DNA of 64,000 nt, from contig NZ_WBIN01000003.1 in NCBI RefSeq assembly GCF_009749385.1, forward strand, positions 62,001 through 126,000, read 5' to 3'. This document shows, piece by piece, positions 1 through 10,268 of this stretch. Numbering within the stretch: position 1 is the stretch's first letter; every line of letters starts with the position of its first letter. A model generated the notes under the pieces. That model saw nothing but the letters and a program-made list of their open reading frames with translations, had not been told where the DNA came from and ran no database searches. Position numbers and translations under genes: made by a program. This stretch comes from Agromyces allii. GTDB taxonomy: Bacteria > Actinomycetota > Actinomycetes > Actinomycetales > Microbacteriaceae.

Positions 1-54
1 CGCGATCACCTCCCCCGAGGCCCCCGCCTCCGCAGACCGAAAGACCACGCAGCC

Positions 55-1482
55 ATGACTCTCTCCCTCCGCGTCGCGATCATCGGCGCCGGCCCAGCCG
101 GCATCTACGCCGGCAACATCCTGAACCGCCAGGTCACCGAGGCCGGCGGCGAGGTCGCGATCGACCTGTACGAGTCACTGCCCGCGCCCTACGGCCTGAT
201 CCGGTACGGCGTGGCGCCCGACCACCCCCGCATCAAGGGCATCGTCAACTCGCTGCACGAGATGCTCGACGCGGGCACGATCCGCCTCATCGGCAACGTC
301 GAGGTCGGCCGCGACGTCACGGTCGCCGAACTGCAGGAGCGCTACGACGCCGTCATCTTCGCCACGGGCGCCCTGCGCGACGCCCCCCTGAACATCCCCG
401 GCATCGACCTGCCCGGCTCGTACGGCGCCGCCGACTTCGTGGCCTGGTACGACGGCCACCCCGACGTGCCCCGCACCTGGCCGCTCGAGGCCCAGTCGAT
501 CGCCGTCATCGGCAACGGCAACGTCGCGCTCGACGTCGCCCGAGTGCTCGCGAAGCACCCGAAGGACCTGCTGTCGACGGATGTCCCGGCGAACGTCGTC
601 GAGGGCCTCGAGGCCTCGCCCGTCACCGACGTGCACGTCTTCGGCCGCCGCGGCCCCGGCCACGTGAAGTTCACGCCCATCGAGCTGCGCGAGCTCGGCG
701 AGGTGCCCGACGTCGACGTCATCGTCTACGACGCCGACTTCGAGCGCGCCGCGAACGACCCGCACGCCGAGCAGCTGTTCGCCTCGAACAACCAGGTCAA
801 GGTCATGACCCGCACGCTCAACGGATGGCGCAAGCCCGCCGACCACGAGTACACCGCCTCGCGTCGCCTGCACCTGCACTTCCTGCACGCCCCCGTCGAG
901 GTGCTCGGCACCGACGCCGTCGAGGCCGTGCGCTTCGAGCTCACCCGCCCCGTCGGCGACGGCTCGGTCGAGGGCACCGGCGAGTTCACCGACATCCCCG
1001 TGCAGGCGATCTACCGCGCCGTCGGCTACGCGAGCTCGCCCGTCGACGGCGTGCCGTTCGACGAGCGCAAGGCCGTGATCCCCAACGAGGGCGGCCGCGT
1101 GGTCGACGCGTCGGGCGCGCACCTGCCCGGCGTATACGCGACCGGCTGGATCAAGCGCGGCCCCGTCGGCCTCATCGGCCACACGAAGGGCGACGCGCTC
1201 GAGACCATCACGAACCTGGTGGCGGATGCCGCGGCGGGCTCGCTCCCGGCGGCCCTCGTCGACGCGGCCGACGGCGAAGAGATCTTCGCGCTGCTCGACT
1301 CGCGCGACGTCGCCTACACGACCTGGAACGGCTGGCTCGCGCTCGACGCCCACGAACGCGCGCTCGGCGAGGCGTTCGAGGCGCCCGAGCACTACGGCGA
1401 CGTCGTGCGCGAACGCGTCAAGGTCGTCGCCCGCGACGAGCAGGTCGGCATCTCCCGCGACGGGGCCCTGGTCGTCTCGTGA
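55..1482 (+). CDS. fprA: Ferredoxin/adrenodoxin-type NADP+ reductase (FprA family)
   Basis: 475-aa flavoprotein expected to move electrons between NADPH and a ferredoxin in the cytoplasm. The N-terminal FAD-binding Rossmann motif GAGPAG is at residues 11-16. The family block [12 protein letters not shown] is at 46-57. The NADP-binding Rossmann stretch [11 protein letters not shown] is at about 153-163. Length matches the adrenodoxin-reductase/FprA family (450-480 aa). The stop overlaps the GTG of the ferredoxin gene in GTGA, so the two are translationally coupled, and the ferredoxin is its likely partner. No obvious Shine-Dalgarno precedes the ATG, and only 54 bases of upstream sequence are visible. 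Confidence 0.93.
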   Translation: MTLSLRVAIIGAGPAGIYAGNILNRQVTEAGGEVAIDLYESLPAPYGLIRYGVAPDHPRIKGIVNSLHEMLDAGTIRLIGNVEVGRDVTVAELQERYDAVIFATGALRDAPLNIPGIDLPGSYGAADFVAWYDGHPDVPRTWPLEAQSIAVIGNGNVALDVARVLAKHPKDLLSTDVPANVVEGLEASPVTDVHVFGRRGPGHVKFTPIELRELGEVPDVDVIVYDADFERAANDPHAEQLFASNNQVKVMTRTLNGWRKPADHEYTASRRLHLHFLHAPVEVLGTDAVEAVRFELTRPVGDGSVEGTGEFTDIPVQAIYRAVGYASSPVDGVPFDERKAVIPNEGGRVVDASGAHLPGVYATGWIKRGPVGLIGHTKGDALETITNLVADAAAGSLPAALVDAADGEEIFALLDSRDVAYTTWNGWLALDAHERALGEAFEAPEHYGDVVRERVKVVARDEQVGISRDGALVVS

Positions 1483-1799
1483 CCTACGTCATCGCGCTGC
1501 CGTGCGTCGACGTCAAGGATCGCGCCTGCATCGACGAGTGCCCGGTCGACTGCATCTACGAGGGTGAGCGTTCGCTCTACATCCACCCCGACGAATGCGT
1601 CGACTGCGGGGCCTGCGAACCGGTCTGCCCCGTCGAGGCCATCTACTACGAAGACGACCTCCCCGACGAATGGGCCGACTACTACAAGGCCAACGTCGAG
1701 TTCTTCGACGACCTCGGCTCGCCCGGCGGCGCCGCCAAGGTCGGCGTCATCGCGAAGGACCACCCCGTCATCGCGGTGCTGCCCCCGCAGGCGCATTAG
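1479..1799 (+). CDS. fdxA: Seven-iron ferredoxin
   Basis: 106-aa [3Fe-4S][4Fe-4S] ferredoxin. Cysteines lie at 9, 17, 21 and 25, and the second cluster motif [12 protein letters not shown] is at 40-51, the FdxA arrangement seen in mycobacteria and Streptomyces. The C-terminal extension ([13 protein letters not shown] onward) is also typical. The start is the GTG at 1479-1481, chosen because it overlaps the fprA TGA by four bases and gives the canonical [14 protein letters not shown]-terminus. It should serve as electron carrier for the reductase encoded just upstream, for example feeding P450s or other monooxygenases. None of those lie in this window. Confidence 0.93.
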   Translation: MTYVIALPCVDVKDRACIDECPVDCIYEGERSLYIHPDECVDCGACEPVCPVEAIYYEDDLPDEWADYYKANVEFFDDLGSPGGAAKVGVIAKDHPVIAVLPPQAH

Positions 1800-1808
1800 T
1801 CCGCGCGT

Positions 1809-1840
1809 CGCCCGACGGGTTCCTCAGAACCCGTCGGGCG
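1809..1840. terminator. Bidirectional terminator hairpin
   Basis: Perfect 13-bp inverted repeat CGCCCGACGGGTT / AACCCGTCGGGCG with a 6-base loop, between the convergent fdxA and mscS genes. The right arm reads into the last codons of the mscS gene. A T-tract is absent, as is usual in high-GC actinobacteria. Confidence 0.8.
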
Positions 1841-2660
1841 GCACCAGGGGCGGCAGGCCCGGTGTGCTCGTGACCGTCGCGGGGAGCCCTTCGGCGACGA
1901 ACGCGGCGGACACCGCGAGCACGACGTCCGAGGTCGCCCTCACCCCGACCGCCGGATCGTGCCAGTACTGGAGGCGGGCGATGACCCGGCCCGGCGAGAT
2001 CGACTGCACGACGGTCTGCACACGCTCGCGATCGATCCCCCCGACCGAGGCGGCGGCATCCCTCGCGCGCTCGAGCACGTGGTCGGCGGCATCGGCGCGG
2101 CCGCCGAGCTCGACGCGCACCTGCACCTCGCTGCGACGCGAGCCGCTGCGGGTGTGGTTGACCAGCGCGTCGGCCAGCAGCTTGGCGTTCGGCACGTGGA
2201 CCGTGCGCCCGTCGACGGTGATCAGGATGACGGTCCGCGAATTCAGGTCGACGACGGTGCCGATGATCGGCTCCCCGTCGGGGCCCTCGACCATGATCTC
2301 GTCGCCCGCGACGACGGGCCGTCGCGTCTGGATGAGCACGCTCGCGGCGAAGTTGTCGGCGACGCCGCGGAGCACCAGCACGACGATGACGCCGACGGCC
2401 AGCAGGATCGCGATCAGCGGCTGCACGTTGGCACCGAGGAACGCGAGCGCGACGCCGATCCCGAGGAGGATCAGCAACGAACGCGTGAACCGGGTGACGA
2501 ACGTCCGAACGCCGTCGGGAAGGTTCGGCACCCGACCGAGGACGGCCGACATCCCCTTGCCCGCGAAGTACGCGCCGACCCAACCGGCGATGAGCGCGAT
2601 GACGGCGAAGAGCACCTGTCGCCAGGTGATCGTCGACTCGGCGAGCTGACTCAGGTCCAC
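1824..2660 (-). CDS. MscS-family mechanosensitive ion channel
   Basis: 278-aa membrane protein with three predicted helices in the first ~100 residues, followed by the MscS beta domain (residues ~105-170; RRPVVAGDEIMVEG, then DLNSRTVILITVDGRTVHVPNAKLL) and an alpha/beta C-terminal domain. MscS-type channels release solutes on hypo-osmotic shock. The size matches the small MscS class. The start is a GTG at 2658-2660 placed exactly six bases after TATCCT, so the mRNA is probably leaderless. Convergent with fdxA; shared terminator at its 3' end. Confidence 0.88.
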   Translation of the reverse strand: MDLSQLAESTITWRQVLFAVIALIAGWVGAYFAGKGMSAVLGRVPNLPDGVRTFVTRFTRSLLILLGIGVALAFLGANVQPLIAILLAVGVIVVLVLRGVADNFAASVLIQTRRPVVAGDEIMVEGPDGEPIIGTVVDLNSRTVILITVDGRTVHVPNAKLLADALVNHTRSGSRRSEVQVRVELGGRADAADHVLERARDAAASVGGIDRERVQTVVQSISPGRVIARLQYWHDPAVGVRATSDVVLAVSAAFVAEGLPATVTSTPGLPPLVPPDGF

Positions 2661-2666
2661 TCCGTC

Positions 2667-2672
2667 AGGATA
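2667..2672 (-). promoter_or_regulatory. -10 box for leaderless mscS transcript
   Basis: On the minus strand TATCCT is followed by six bases (GACGGA) and the GTG start of the mscS gene. This is the TANNNT-N6-start layout of actinobacterial leaderless mRNAs. Inferred from spacing only. Confidence 0.6.
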
Positions 2673-2712
2673 GGAGCGCGGAGGCTCGCCGTCGGGCAGC
2701 CGCGCAGGCTGA

Positions 2713-3537
2713 TCAGTCGACGAGCCACGCCCCGAGCGCCTCGCGGAACGCGTCGGGCTGCTCGACCCACGGGTAATGGCCGCAGTCGGCGAGCACGCGC
2801 AGGTCGGCGTCGAGCGCGGCCGCGTACGCCTCGACCGGCGCTACCCCCGAGAGGATGTCGGCGTCGCCGGCGATGACGAGCGTCGGCACGCGCGGCGCCG
2901 CGAGGATCCGGGCGGCCGCGTCATCCGGGACGCCCGTGAACCACGCCTCGACGGCGGCGAGCTCCCAATCGCCCACGGTGCTGTGCACGCGTTCGCGTGC
3001 GGTCCAGTGCGCGTACCCGGCCGGCCCCTCGACGGCTCGGGCCGCATCCCATTGCCGCTGGTCGACCGGCTGCGCACCGGTGAGCGACTCGAGCGCCGCG
3101 AACACCGCTGGATCGCCGCGGCGCCCGCCGATCGCATCGCCGTCCCACGCGGCATCCGTGAGCCATGCCGCGGCCGGAGTGACCAGTGCGAGACGTTGCA
3201 GCCGATCGGGGAAGCGAGCGGATGCCGCGAGCACGAGCCTCGTTCCGGCGGAGTGCCCGACGGCGTCGAACCGCTCGAGCCCGAGGTGGTCGGCGAGCGC
3301 GACCAGGTCGTCGGCATCGGCCCACCAGCCGTTGGAACGCCCGCCCGTGGTCGGTGTTCCGCGAGGATGCAGCACGACGAGCGACCGATCGGCGCCCGCG
3401 CCCGCGAGGTCTTCGAGGTAGTCGACGCCACGGCACGGCCCGCCCGGCACGACGAGCGCGGGCGGGAGGTCGGAGTCGACCGCGCCGATGGTCGAGTACG
3501 CGAGGTCGGTGCCGTCAGCGGCCGAGAAGGTCTGCAC
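2713..3537 (-). CDS. Alpha/beta hydrolase, prolyl-aminopeptidase-like
   Basis: 274-aa alpha/beta-hydrolase. An N-terminal PGGP segment (about residues 31-34) resembles the oxyanion-hole region of proline iminopeptidases. The nucleophile elbow is GHSAG (about 94-98), the acid is probably Asp in AGDADIL, and the catalytic His is in CGHYPWVEQPDAF near the C-terminus. No signal peptide is seen, so it is probably cytoplasmic. The substrate cannot be told from sequence. The GTG start lies inside the 3' end of the MocR gene (23-bp overlap), but TAGGGT six bases upstream suggests its own leaderless promoter. Confidence 0.85.
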   Translation of the reverse strand: MQTFSAADGTDLAYSTIGAVDSDLPPALVVPGGPCRGVDYLEDLAGAGADRSLVVLHPRGTPTTGGRSNGWWADADDLVALADHLGLERFDAVGHSAGTRLVLAASARFPDRLQRLALVTPAAAWLTDAAWDGDAIGGRRGDPAVFAALESLTGAQPVDQRQWDAARAVEGPAGYAHWTARERVHSTVGDWELAAVEAWFTGVPDDAAARILAAPRVPTLVIAGDADILSGVAPVEAYAAALDADLRVLADCGHYPWVEQPDAFREALGAWLVD

Positions 3538-4996
3538 CCGCCGACCCTACCGGCGCCGGCCGACGATCCGATCCGGGCCACGGCGTCGGCGACAGCCGCC
3601 TCCCCGTGTCATCGGTCGTCGCTCCCGCCGAGGCGGTTCCCAGCACGTCGCGCATCGCCGAGAGCCCGCGTGCGAGGTCGGCCATGGTCGGCGCGCCGAG
3701 GCTGAGCCGCACGCCGCCGACCCGCTGCTGCAGATCGGCCAGCATCGAGTCGGGGTCGGTCACGAGCACGCCGGCGGCGTCGGCCGAACGTGCGACCGAG
3801 CGGGCGCGCTCCGGCGCCATCGGAAGGTAGACGTGGTAGCCGGACGCAGGCGCGACGAACAGGGCGGGGCCGAGCACGTCTCGCGCGAGCGCGATGCGCC
3901 TGGCTCCCTCGTCGCGGATCGAGGCGCGCACCGTGGTGGCGATGCCGGCGCTCACGAGCTCGTCGAGCAGCACGCAGATGAGCGGCGAGACCGGCAGGCC
4001 CAGGGCTCGCACCGCCTCGGCGATGCGGGGCCGGAATGCGCACGGCGGCTTGATCATGCCGACCCGGATCGCGGGGCTGAGGGCCTTCGACGCGCTGCTC
4101 ACGTGGAACGTGCGCTCGGGCGCGAGCGAGACCAGCGCCGGCGCGCTGCGCTCTTCGGAGAGCGCGTAGACGTCGTCCTCGATGATGAACACGTCGTGCA
4201 GGCGCGCGACGCGCACGAGCTCGCGCCGACGCGAGGCGCACATCGTCGCGGCGGTCGGGTTCTGGAGGGTCGGCGTGACGTAGACCACCGGACGGGGCCC
4301 GCCGGCGCGTGCGTGCTCGTGCAGCCTGCGGTCGAGCAGGTCGGGCCGCATGCCCTGCCGATCGACCGGGACGCCGTGCAGCCGGTGACCGGCGAGCCGC
4401 GCGTAGCTCAGCGCACCGTGGAACGTGACCTCCTCGGTGAAAACGGGCACCGGGCGACCTCCCGGGGCCCCGCTGCTGAGTGCCATGAGCACGGCCGCGA
4501 TGCCCTGTTGGGCGCCGTGCGCCAGCACGAGGTCTTCGGGCGCGAGGTCGAGTCCGCTCGCCGCGATCCAGGCGGCGGCCGACCTGCGGTACTCGAGGCG
4601 TCCGCCGGGCGGACCGCACGCCGAGAGCACCTCGGCGTCGACGCGGTGCGCGCTCGCGGCGAGCGCCTCGGCGATGACGTCGTCGGAGAGCATGCGCGGC
4701 GGCATGTTCATCGCGAGGTCGATGCTGCTAGCCGGCTGCTCGGCCCGGTAGCTCACGAACGTGCCGCGTCCGTGGGTTCCGCGCACGAGCCCGCGCAGCC
4801 CGAGCTCGGCGTAGGCCTTCGTCACCGTGCCGAGCGCGACGCCGAGCTGTTCGGCGAGCGCACGGTGCGGCGGCAGGCGCTCGCCCTCGGCGACGACCCC
4901 GTCGAGGATGTCCTCGGCGAGCGCCGAGACGAGTCGCTCCGACGTCGTCGCCGTTCCGGCGGCGAGCCGCGGCGACCAGCCCGATGAGACGCGCAT
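3515..4996 (-). CDS. MocR-family GntR/aminotransferase transcriptional regulator
   Basis: 493 aa: N-terminal GntR winged helix (residues ~20-90; LPPHRALAEQLGVALGTVTKAYAELGLRGLVRGTHGRGTF spans recognition helix and wing), then a long fold-type-I aminotransferase domain. The PLP lysine is in the HVSSASKALSPAIRVG segment, and the YVTPTLQNPT segment is typical. MocR proteins sense PLP, amino acids or their derivatives and often control a divergent transporter; here that is the LysE exporter. I chose the ATG at 4994-4996 because GGGAG sits just upstream. A further 22 codons of open frame lie upstream but have poor codon content. AGTGTC half-sites in the intergenic region are candidate operators. 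Confidence 0.9.
   Translation of the reverse strand: MRVSSGWSPRLAAGTATTSERLVSALAEDILDGVVAEGERLPPHRALAEQLGVALGTVTKAYAELGLRGLVRGTHGRGTFVSYRAEQPASSIDLAMNMPPRMLSDDVIAEALAASAHRVDAEVLSACGPPGGRLEYRRSAAAWIAASGLDLAPEDLVLAHGAQQGIAAVLMALSSGAPGGRPVPVFTEEVTFHGALSYARLAGHRLHGVPVDRQGMRPDLLDRRLHEHARAGGPRPVVYVTPTLQNPTAATMCASRRRELVRVARLHDVFIIEDDVYALSEERSAPALVSLAPERTFHVSSASKALSPAIRVGMIKPPCAFRPRIAEAVRALGLPVSPLICVLLDELVSAGIATTVRASIRDEGARRIALARDVLGPALFVAPASGYHVYLPMAPERARSVARSADAAGVLVTDPDSMLADLQQRVGGVRLSLGAPTMADLARGLSAMRDVLGTASAGATTDDTGRRLSPTPWPGSDRRPAPVGSAGADLLGR
3544..3549 (-). promoter_or_regulatory. -10 box for leaderless hydrolase transcript
   Basis: Minus-strand TAGGGT, then six bases, then the GTG of the hydrolase gene. 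The promoter lies inside the coding 3' end of the upstream mocR-type gene. Confidence 0.55.
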
Positions 4997-5015
4997 GCCC
5001 GCTCCCTTCGCACGG

Positions 5016-5055
5016 AAGTGTCGTGTGACACTTTGCCGGAATCGGCCCGAGTGTC
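5016..5055. promoter_or_regulatory. Candidate MocR operator: AGTGTC half-sites
   Basis: Between the divergent MocR and LysE genes lies AAGTGTC-GTGT-GACACTT (5016-5033), a perfect 7-bp-arm inverted repeat, plus a third AGTGTC at 5050-5055 in direct orientation 33 bp from the first. MocR dimers commonly bind an inverted plus a direct repeat, so this is the natural candidate site. Confidence 0.6.
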
Positions 5056-5126
5056 TCACCATCGTCGCACACGGGAATGGACGCCGAGCCTCGGCATCCG
5101 GATTCCCTCAGACGAAGGAGGCTGCC

Positions 5127-5780
5127 GTGCCCGTCGGATCAGGAGCCGTGCTCGGGATCGCGCTCGTCGCCCTCGCGATGGTGCTCACCCCGGGGCCGAA
5201 CATGCTCTACCTGGCCTCGCGCAGCCTCTCGCAGGGCACCTCAGCGGGTTTCGTGTCACTCGGCGGCACCGCGGTCGGGTTCGTCGTGTACCTCACGATG
5301 GCCAACCTCGGCCTCGCCGCGGTGTTCGTCGTGGTGCCGTGGCTCTACACCGCCCTCAAGGTCGCCGGTGCCCTGTACCTGCTGTACCTCGCCATCCGGG
5401 CCGTCTCACCCGGCGGCATCGGACTGTTCGAGGTGCGGGACCTCGCCCGCGACACGAACGCCCGCCTCTTCTCGATGGGGCTCGCCACCAATTTGCTGAA
5501 CCCCAAGGCCGCGATCATGTACGTCGCGCTCATCCCGCAGTTCATCGTGCCCGCGCACGGCCAGGTCGTCGCCCAGGGGTTCATCCTCGGCGGCGTGCAG
5601 ATCGCGGTCAGCATGGCCGTGAACAGCCTCATCATCGTCGCCGCCGGGGCGATCGCCGCCTTCCTGCGCCGACGGCCGCGATGGCTGACCTGGCAGCGGC
5701 GTGCGACGGCGACGCTGCTCGCGGGCGTCGGCATCGGGCTCCTCGTCGAGGCCCCCGCGCCCGCGACGACGGCCGGCTAG
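5127..5780 (+). CDS. LysE/RhtB-family amino-acid exporter
   Basis: 217-aa, about six-helix membrane protein. The LysE-family signature is near the N-terminus (LTPGPNMLYLASRSLSQG, residues ~20-37), and NLLNPKAAIMYVALIPQF follows in the middle. Family members export basic or branched amino acids or homoserine lactones; the substrate here is unknown. Start is GTG at 5127-5129 with AAGGAG at 5115-5120. Divergent from the MocR regulator, which probably controls it. Followed after 41 bases by a small gene on the same strand. Confidence 0.88.
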   Translation: MPVGSGAVLGIALVALAMVLTPGPNMLYLASRSLSQGTSAGFVSLGGTAVGFVVYLTMANLGLAAVFVVVPWLYTALKVAGALYLLYLAIRAVSPGGIGLFEVRDLARDTNARLFSMGLATNLLNPKAAIMYVALIPQFIVPAHGQVVAQGFILGGVQIAVSMAVNSLIIVAAGAIAAFLRRRPRWLTWQRRATATLLAGVGIGLLVEAPAPATTAG

Positions 5781-5821
5781 CGACATTCCAGGCAACCCGC
5801 CACCCCTACGGAAGGACCGAC

Positions 5822-6085
5822 ATGACCTGCGAACTCGCCTCCGCCGAGCCGATCCGCATCGCGCCCGCCTGCGCGGACCTGATCGCACGCCTCCCGCTCG
5901 AGCAGGCCGGTTCCCAGGCCCGAAGCCGCCGCGAGTCGATCGGCCGCGCATGGCGTGCCGTGGTCGCGCGACTGCGCGACGTGCTGCGGCCCGATCCGGT
6001 CGATCTGCTCGACGACTACCCCGAGTCGGAGCGGGCCCGCGCCCTCGGGCGGCAGTTCGCCGCCCTGCACTGGGTGAACCGCTGA
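5822..6085 (+). CDS. Small hypothetical protein downstream of LysE exporter
   Basis: 87 aa, no recognised family and no membrane segment. Cys residues at 3 and 20, an Arg-rich middle (QARSRRESIGRAWRAVVARLR) and an acidic stretch DLLDDYPESERARALGRQF. GGAAGGA precedes the ATG by 4-5 bases and codon use matches the neighbours, so it is likely translated, in one operon with the exporter. Function not assigned. Confidence 0.6.
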   Translation: MTCELASAEPIRIAPACADLIARLPLEQAGSQARSRRESIGRAWRAVVARLRDVLRPDPVDLLDDYPESERARALGRQFAALHWVNR

Positions 6086-6142
6086 GCGGATCGTGTGCTC
6101 CGACACGGGCGACGGATGCCGCGGCGCGGCGCCGAACGCCCG

Positions 6143-6943
6143 CTACCGCTTCTGGTCGGCCGGCCCCGAGAGCTTCTGCGCGATGTAGATCGGGATGATC
6201 GACACGAGCACGAGCACGACGGCGATGACCGAGACGATGGGCGCCTGATTCGGTCGGAACATGTTGTTGAGGATGAAGATGGGCAGCGTCGTGACCCCGG
6301 AGCCCGCGGTGAACGTGGTCACGATGATCTCGTCGAACGAGAGCGCGAACGCGAGCAGGCCGCCGGCGAGCAGCGCCGACCGCAGCTGCGGGAACGTGAC
6401 GAGCCGGAACGTGGTCCAGACGCCCGCGCCGAGGTCGGCGGAGGCCTCCTCGAGGTTCGTGCCCTGCCGGCGCAGGCGCGCGATCACGTTGTTGAAGACC
6501 GTCACGATGCAGAAGGTGGCGTGCGCGATCACGACGGTCCAGATCGAGAGCGGCACGCCCATGATCGTGCGGAAGAAGTTGTTCAGCGCGATGCCGGTGA
6601 TGATGCCGGGCAGGGCGATCGGCAGGATCACGAGCAGGCTGATCGCCTCTCGCCCGAAGAACGCGAACCGCTGGAGGGCGAACGAGATGAGCGTGCCGAG
6701 CACGAGCGCGATGATCGTCGAGATGATCGCGACCTGCACGCTCGTCAGCACCGCCTCGAGCGCGCCGGCGCTCTGGAAGGCCTTCACCCACCACTCGAAC
6801 GTGAATCCGGGCGGCGGCCACGTGAGCGAGGTCGACGTCGAGAACGAGTTCACGAGCACGACGAACAGCGGCACGTAGACCACCACGAGGATGATCGCGG
6901 TGATGACGCCGAGCGTGACGCGAGCGGGTCGGGAGAGGCGCAT
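6143..6943 (-). CDS. ABC transporter permease, spermidine/putrescine type (PotC-like)
   Basis: 266-aa inner-membrane permease with about six helices and the EAA loop at EEASADLGAGVWTTFRLVTFPQL (residues ~165-187), which docks the ATPase. Best fit is the PotC branch of polyamine/opine/iron importers. Last gene of a four-gene leftward operon (ATPase, binding protein, PotB-like, PotC-like). The start lies 9 bases after the stop of the PotB-like gene. Confidence 0.9.
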   Translation of the reverse strand: MRLSRPARVTLGVITAIILVVVYVPLFVVLVNSFSTSTSLTWPPPGFTFEWWVKAFQSAGALEAVLTSVQVAIISTIIALVLGTLISFALQRFAFFGREAISLLVILPIALPGIITGIALNNFFRTIMGVPLSIWTVVIAHATFCIVTVFNNVIARLRRQGTNLEEASADLGAGVWTTFRLVTFPQLRSALLAGGLLAFALSFDEIIVTTFTAGSGVTTLPIFILNNMFRPNQAPIVSVIAVVLVLVSIIPIYIAQKLSGPADQKR

Positions 6944-6952
6944 CCGTCTGCC

Positions 6953-7855
6953 TTAGAGGTTGTCGAGGGCGCCGGTGCGGCGCACGAGGAACAGGTAGCC
7001 GAAGATGATCACGATCGGGATGAGCGCGATCGCGGACGCCAGCGGGAGGTTGTTCGCGGCGCCCACGTTCGTGTAGACGAGGTTGCCGAGCATCTGGTTC
7101 GCGCCGCCGACGATGTTCACGGTGATGTAGTCGCCGAGCGAGAGCGAGAAGCTGAAGATCGTGCCGGCGATGATCGCCGGCAGGATGAGCGGGAAGACCA
7201 CGAGCCGCAGGGTCGACCAGGACTTGCCGCCGAGGTCTCCCGAGGCTTCGAGCAGCGAGTCGGGCACGCGCTCGAGTCCGGCGTAGATCGGCAGGATCAC
7301 GTAGGGCAGCCACAGGTACGACAGGGTGATGATCGTGGCCGGGAGCCCGTAGCCGGGTGTGTGCCCGCCGAACGGCGCGAGCAGCCACTCGAGGATGCCG
7401 TCTTGGGAGAGCACCGAGCGCCAGGCGTAGGCCTTCACGAGGTACGACGCCCAGAGCGGCGTGAGCACGAGGATCACGAGCACGCGCTGCATGCGCGGCG
7501 ACGCGACCTTCGCCATGAAGTAGGCGATGGGCAGGGCGAGCAGCACGTCGATGATCGTCACGGCGAGCGCGACCCCGACCGTGCGCACGGTCACCGTCTG
7601 GTAGAGCGAGCCGGTGACGACGGTGATGATGTTGTCGAGCGTGAACTCGGTCGTGATCTCGCCCGTGAAGCTGTCGACCGACCAGAAGGCCGTGACGAGC
7701 AGCAGTGCGAGCGCGACGATGTAGACCACGACGAGCCAGAACAGGGGTGCCGCCAGGAGCAGCGCCAACCGCGTGCGCGGGTGGGTCGTGAGGAAGGCGG
7801 AGCCCGCCCGCGCCGCAGAGCGATGCGGACGGGACTCCACTGAGGCCGAGGTCAT
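6953..7855 (-). CDS. ABC transporter permease, spermidine/putrescine type (PotB-like)
   Basis: 300-aa permease. The start is the ATG at 7853-7855, which overlaps the stop of the upstream binding-protein gene in ATGA. The open frame extends further upstream, but that part is antisense to the binding-protein gene. The EAA loop (LLEASGDLGGKSWSTLRLVVFPLIL) is in the C-terminal half. An unusually basic N-terminus (~residues 1-30) precedes the first helix. Forms a heterodimer with the PotC-like permease. Confidence 0.9.
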   Translation of the reverse strand: MTSASVESRPHRSAARAGSAFLTTHPRTRLALLLAAPLFWLVVVYIVALALLLVTAFWSVDSFTGEITTEFTLDNIITVVTGSLYQTVTVRTVGVALAVTIIDVLLALPIAYFMAKVASPRMQRVLVILVLTPLWASYLVKAYAWRSVLSQDGILEWLLAPFGGHTPGYGLPATIITLSYLWLPYVILPIYAGLERVPDSLLEASGDLGGKSWSTLRLVVFPLILPAIIAGTIFSFSLSLGDYITVNIVGGANQMLGNLVYTNVGAANNLPLASAIALIPIVIIFGYLFLVRRTGALDNL

Positions 7856-9036
7856 CAGCCCTTGATCTCCTGCCACGCGGCGGTCCATGCGGCGTAGTCG
7901 GTGCACGTGACATCCGTGCGACCGTCGAGGCACTTCTCGATGGGCGTGGTCCAGTACCAGATCTGCGACGCGTAGTCGGCGTCACCGGCGTGGTAGGCCT
8001 CGCAGTCGTCGCGGAAGTCGCACGCCGCGTCGGACGAGGGGGCCTCGCCGAAGTAGGCGGTCGCGGTGGCGTTCGCCTCGGGGCTGGCGATGTAGTCGAG
8101 CCACGCGTACGCGCAGTTCGGGTTCTTCGCCTCGGACGCGATCATCCAGGTGTCGGACCATCCGGTCGCGCCCTCTTCAGGCAGCACGACGTCGGTCGGC
8201 GCACCCTCGCCCGCGAGCACGTTCTGGATGACCTGCCAGCTCGTGCCGACGACGCTGTCGCCGGTCGTGAAGGCCTGGATCTCCTTGAGGTAGTCCGACC
8301 AGTACTCGCCCACGCTCTCGCGCTGCGTCTTCAGCAGGTCGACGGCCGCAGCGAGCTGGTCTTCATCCAGCGAGTACGGGTTCTCGATGCCGAGGTCGGG
8401 CTGGTGGGCCATCAGGTAGACCGCGGCATCCGCGATGTAGATGGGCGAGTCGTAGGCCGTGACCTTGCCCGCGTTCTCGGAGGCCTTGTCGAACACGACG
8501 TCCCACGAGGTGGGCGCGGTCGGGAACTGCTCCGTGTTGTACATGAGCAGGTTGGCGCCGTAGCCGTGCGGCACGCCGTAGGCGACGCCGTCGACCGAGT
8601 TCCACGGCTGGTCCTTGAGGAAGTCGTAGATGCCGGCGTAGTTCGGGATGAGCTCGGTGTTCACCGGCGCGACGTCGCCGCCCGCGATGAGACGCAGGGT
8701 CGCGTCGCCCGAGGCGGAGACCACGTCGTAGTCGCCCGTCTTCATGAGGTTCAGCGCCTCGTCGGACGTGCCGAACGTCTTGGTCGTGACCTCGCAGCCG
8801 GTCTCCTCGACGAACGGGGTGACCCAGTCGACGGTGGGGTCGTTGGTGCCGTCTTCGACGTAGCCGGGCCACGCGAGGATCGAGACCTGGCCCTCGTTCT
8901 CGCCGAGTTCGGTCGCGGCGTCGCCGCCCGAGTCGCCGGAGCCGCTCGAGGTGCCGCAGGCCGTGAGCAACGCGACCGAGGCGATCGCGAGGCCGACGAC
9001 CGCGCCACGGCGGGCCGTGTGCGGAATGCGCTTCAT
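7855..9036 (-). CDS. Polyamine-type ABC transporter substrate-binding lipoprotein
   Basis: 393-aa lipoprotein with lipobox LLTAC (Cys27) after a short signal peptide, then a PotD/SBP-bac family fold (VSILAWPGYVEDG at ~50; DVVSASGDATLRLIAGG; PHGYGANLLMYN). It is expected to be tethered outside the membrane and to deliver the substrate to the PotBC-like permeases. Polyamines are the family default; putrescine-like amines, GABA or similar are possible. AGAAGGAGAG precedes the ATG. Several Cys in the C-terminal third (ACDFRDDCEAY, EKCLDGRTDVTC) may form disulfides. Confidence 0.9.
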   Translation of the reverse strand: MKRIPHTARRGAVVGLAIASVALLTACGTSSGSGDSGGDAATELGENEGQVSILAWPGYVEDGTNDPTVDWVTPFVEETGCEVTTKTFGTSDEALNLMKTGDYDVVSASGDATLRLIAGGDVAPVNTELIPNYAGIYDFLKDQPWNSVDGVAYGVPHGYGANLLMYNTEQFPTAPTSWDVVFDKASENAGKVTAYDSPIYIADAAVYLMAHQPDLGIENPYSLDEDQLAAAVDLLKTQRESVGEYWSDYLKEIQAFTTGDSVVGTSWQVIQNVLAGEGAPTDVVLPEEGATGWSDTWMIASEAKNPNCAYAWLDYIASPEANATATAYFGEAPSSDAACDFRDDCEAYHAGDADYASQIWYWTTPIEKCLDGRTDVTCTDYAAWTAAWQEIKG

Positions 9037-9090
9037 GGTTCTCTCCTTCTGTGTGGGACTGCAGGGGTGGTGCTGAGCTGCGGTTTCGGT

Positions 9091-10158
<1,068 letters not shown>

Positions 10159-10193
10159 GCGTTGCTCCTTCGCGAGGCGTGTTCAAAATCATA

Positions 10194-10218
10194 TGGATCC
10201 AGATGTCTGATTCCAGAC
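10194..10218. promoter_or_regulatory. Candidate GntR/FCD operator
   Basis: Between the divergent transporter operon and the FCD regulator is an AT-rich island holding TGGATCCA (10194-10201) and GTCTG-ATTC-CAGAC (10205-10218), two adjacent inverted repeats. The location is right for a regulator that controls both directions. The assignment is inferred. Confidence 0.45.
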
Positions 10219-10268
10219 CTCCGTGTTACGGTCGTGTCACAGTTTTCGAGCCGGACCCTGGAGGGCGG

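Noticed and set aside
59..1400. Several long antisense frames across fprA
   Set aside because: They are mirror frames caused by high GC in the third position, with no family motifs.
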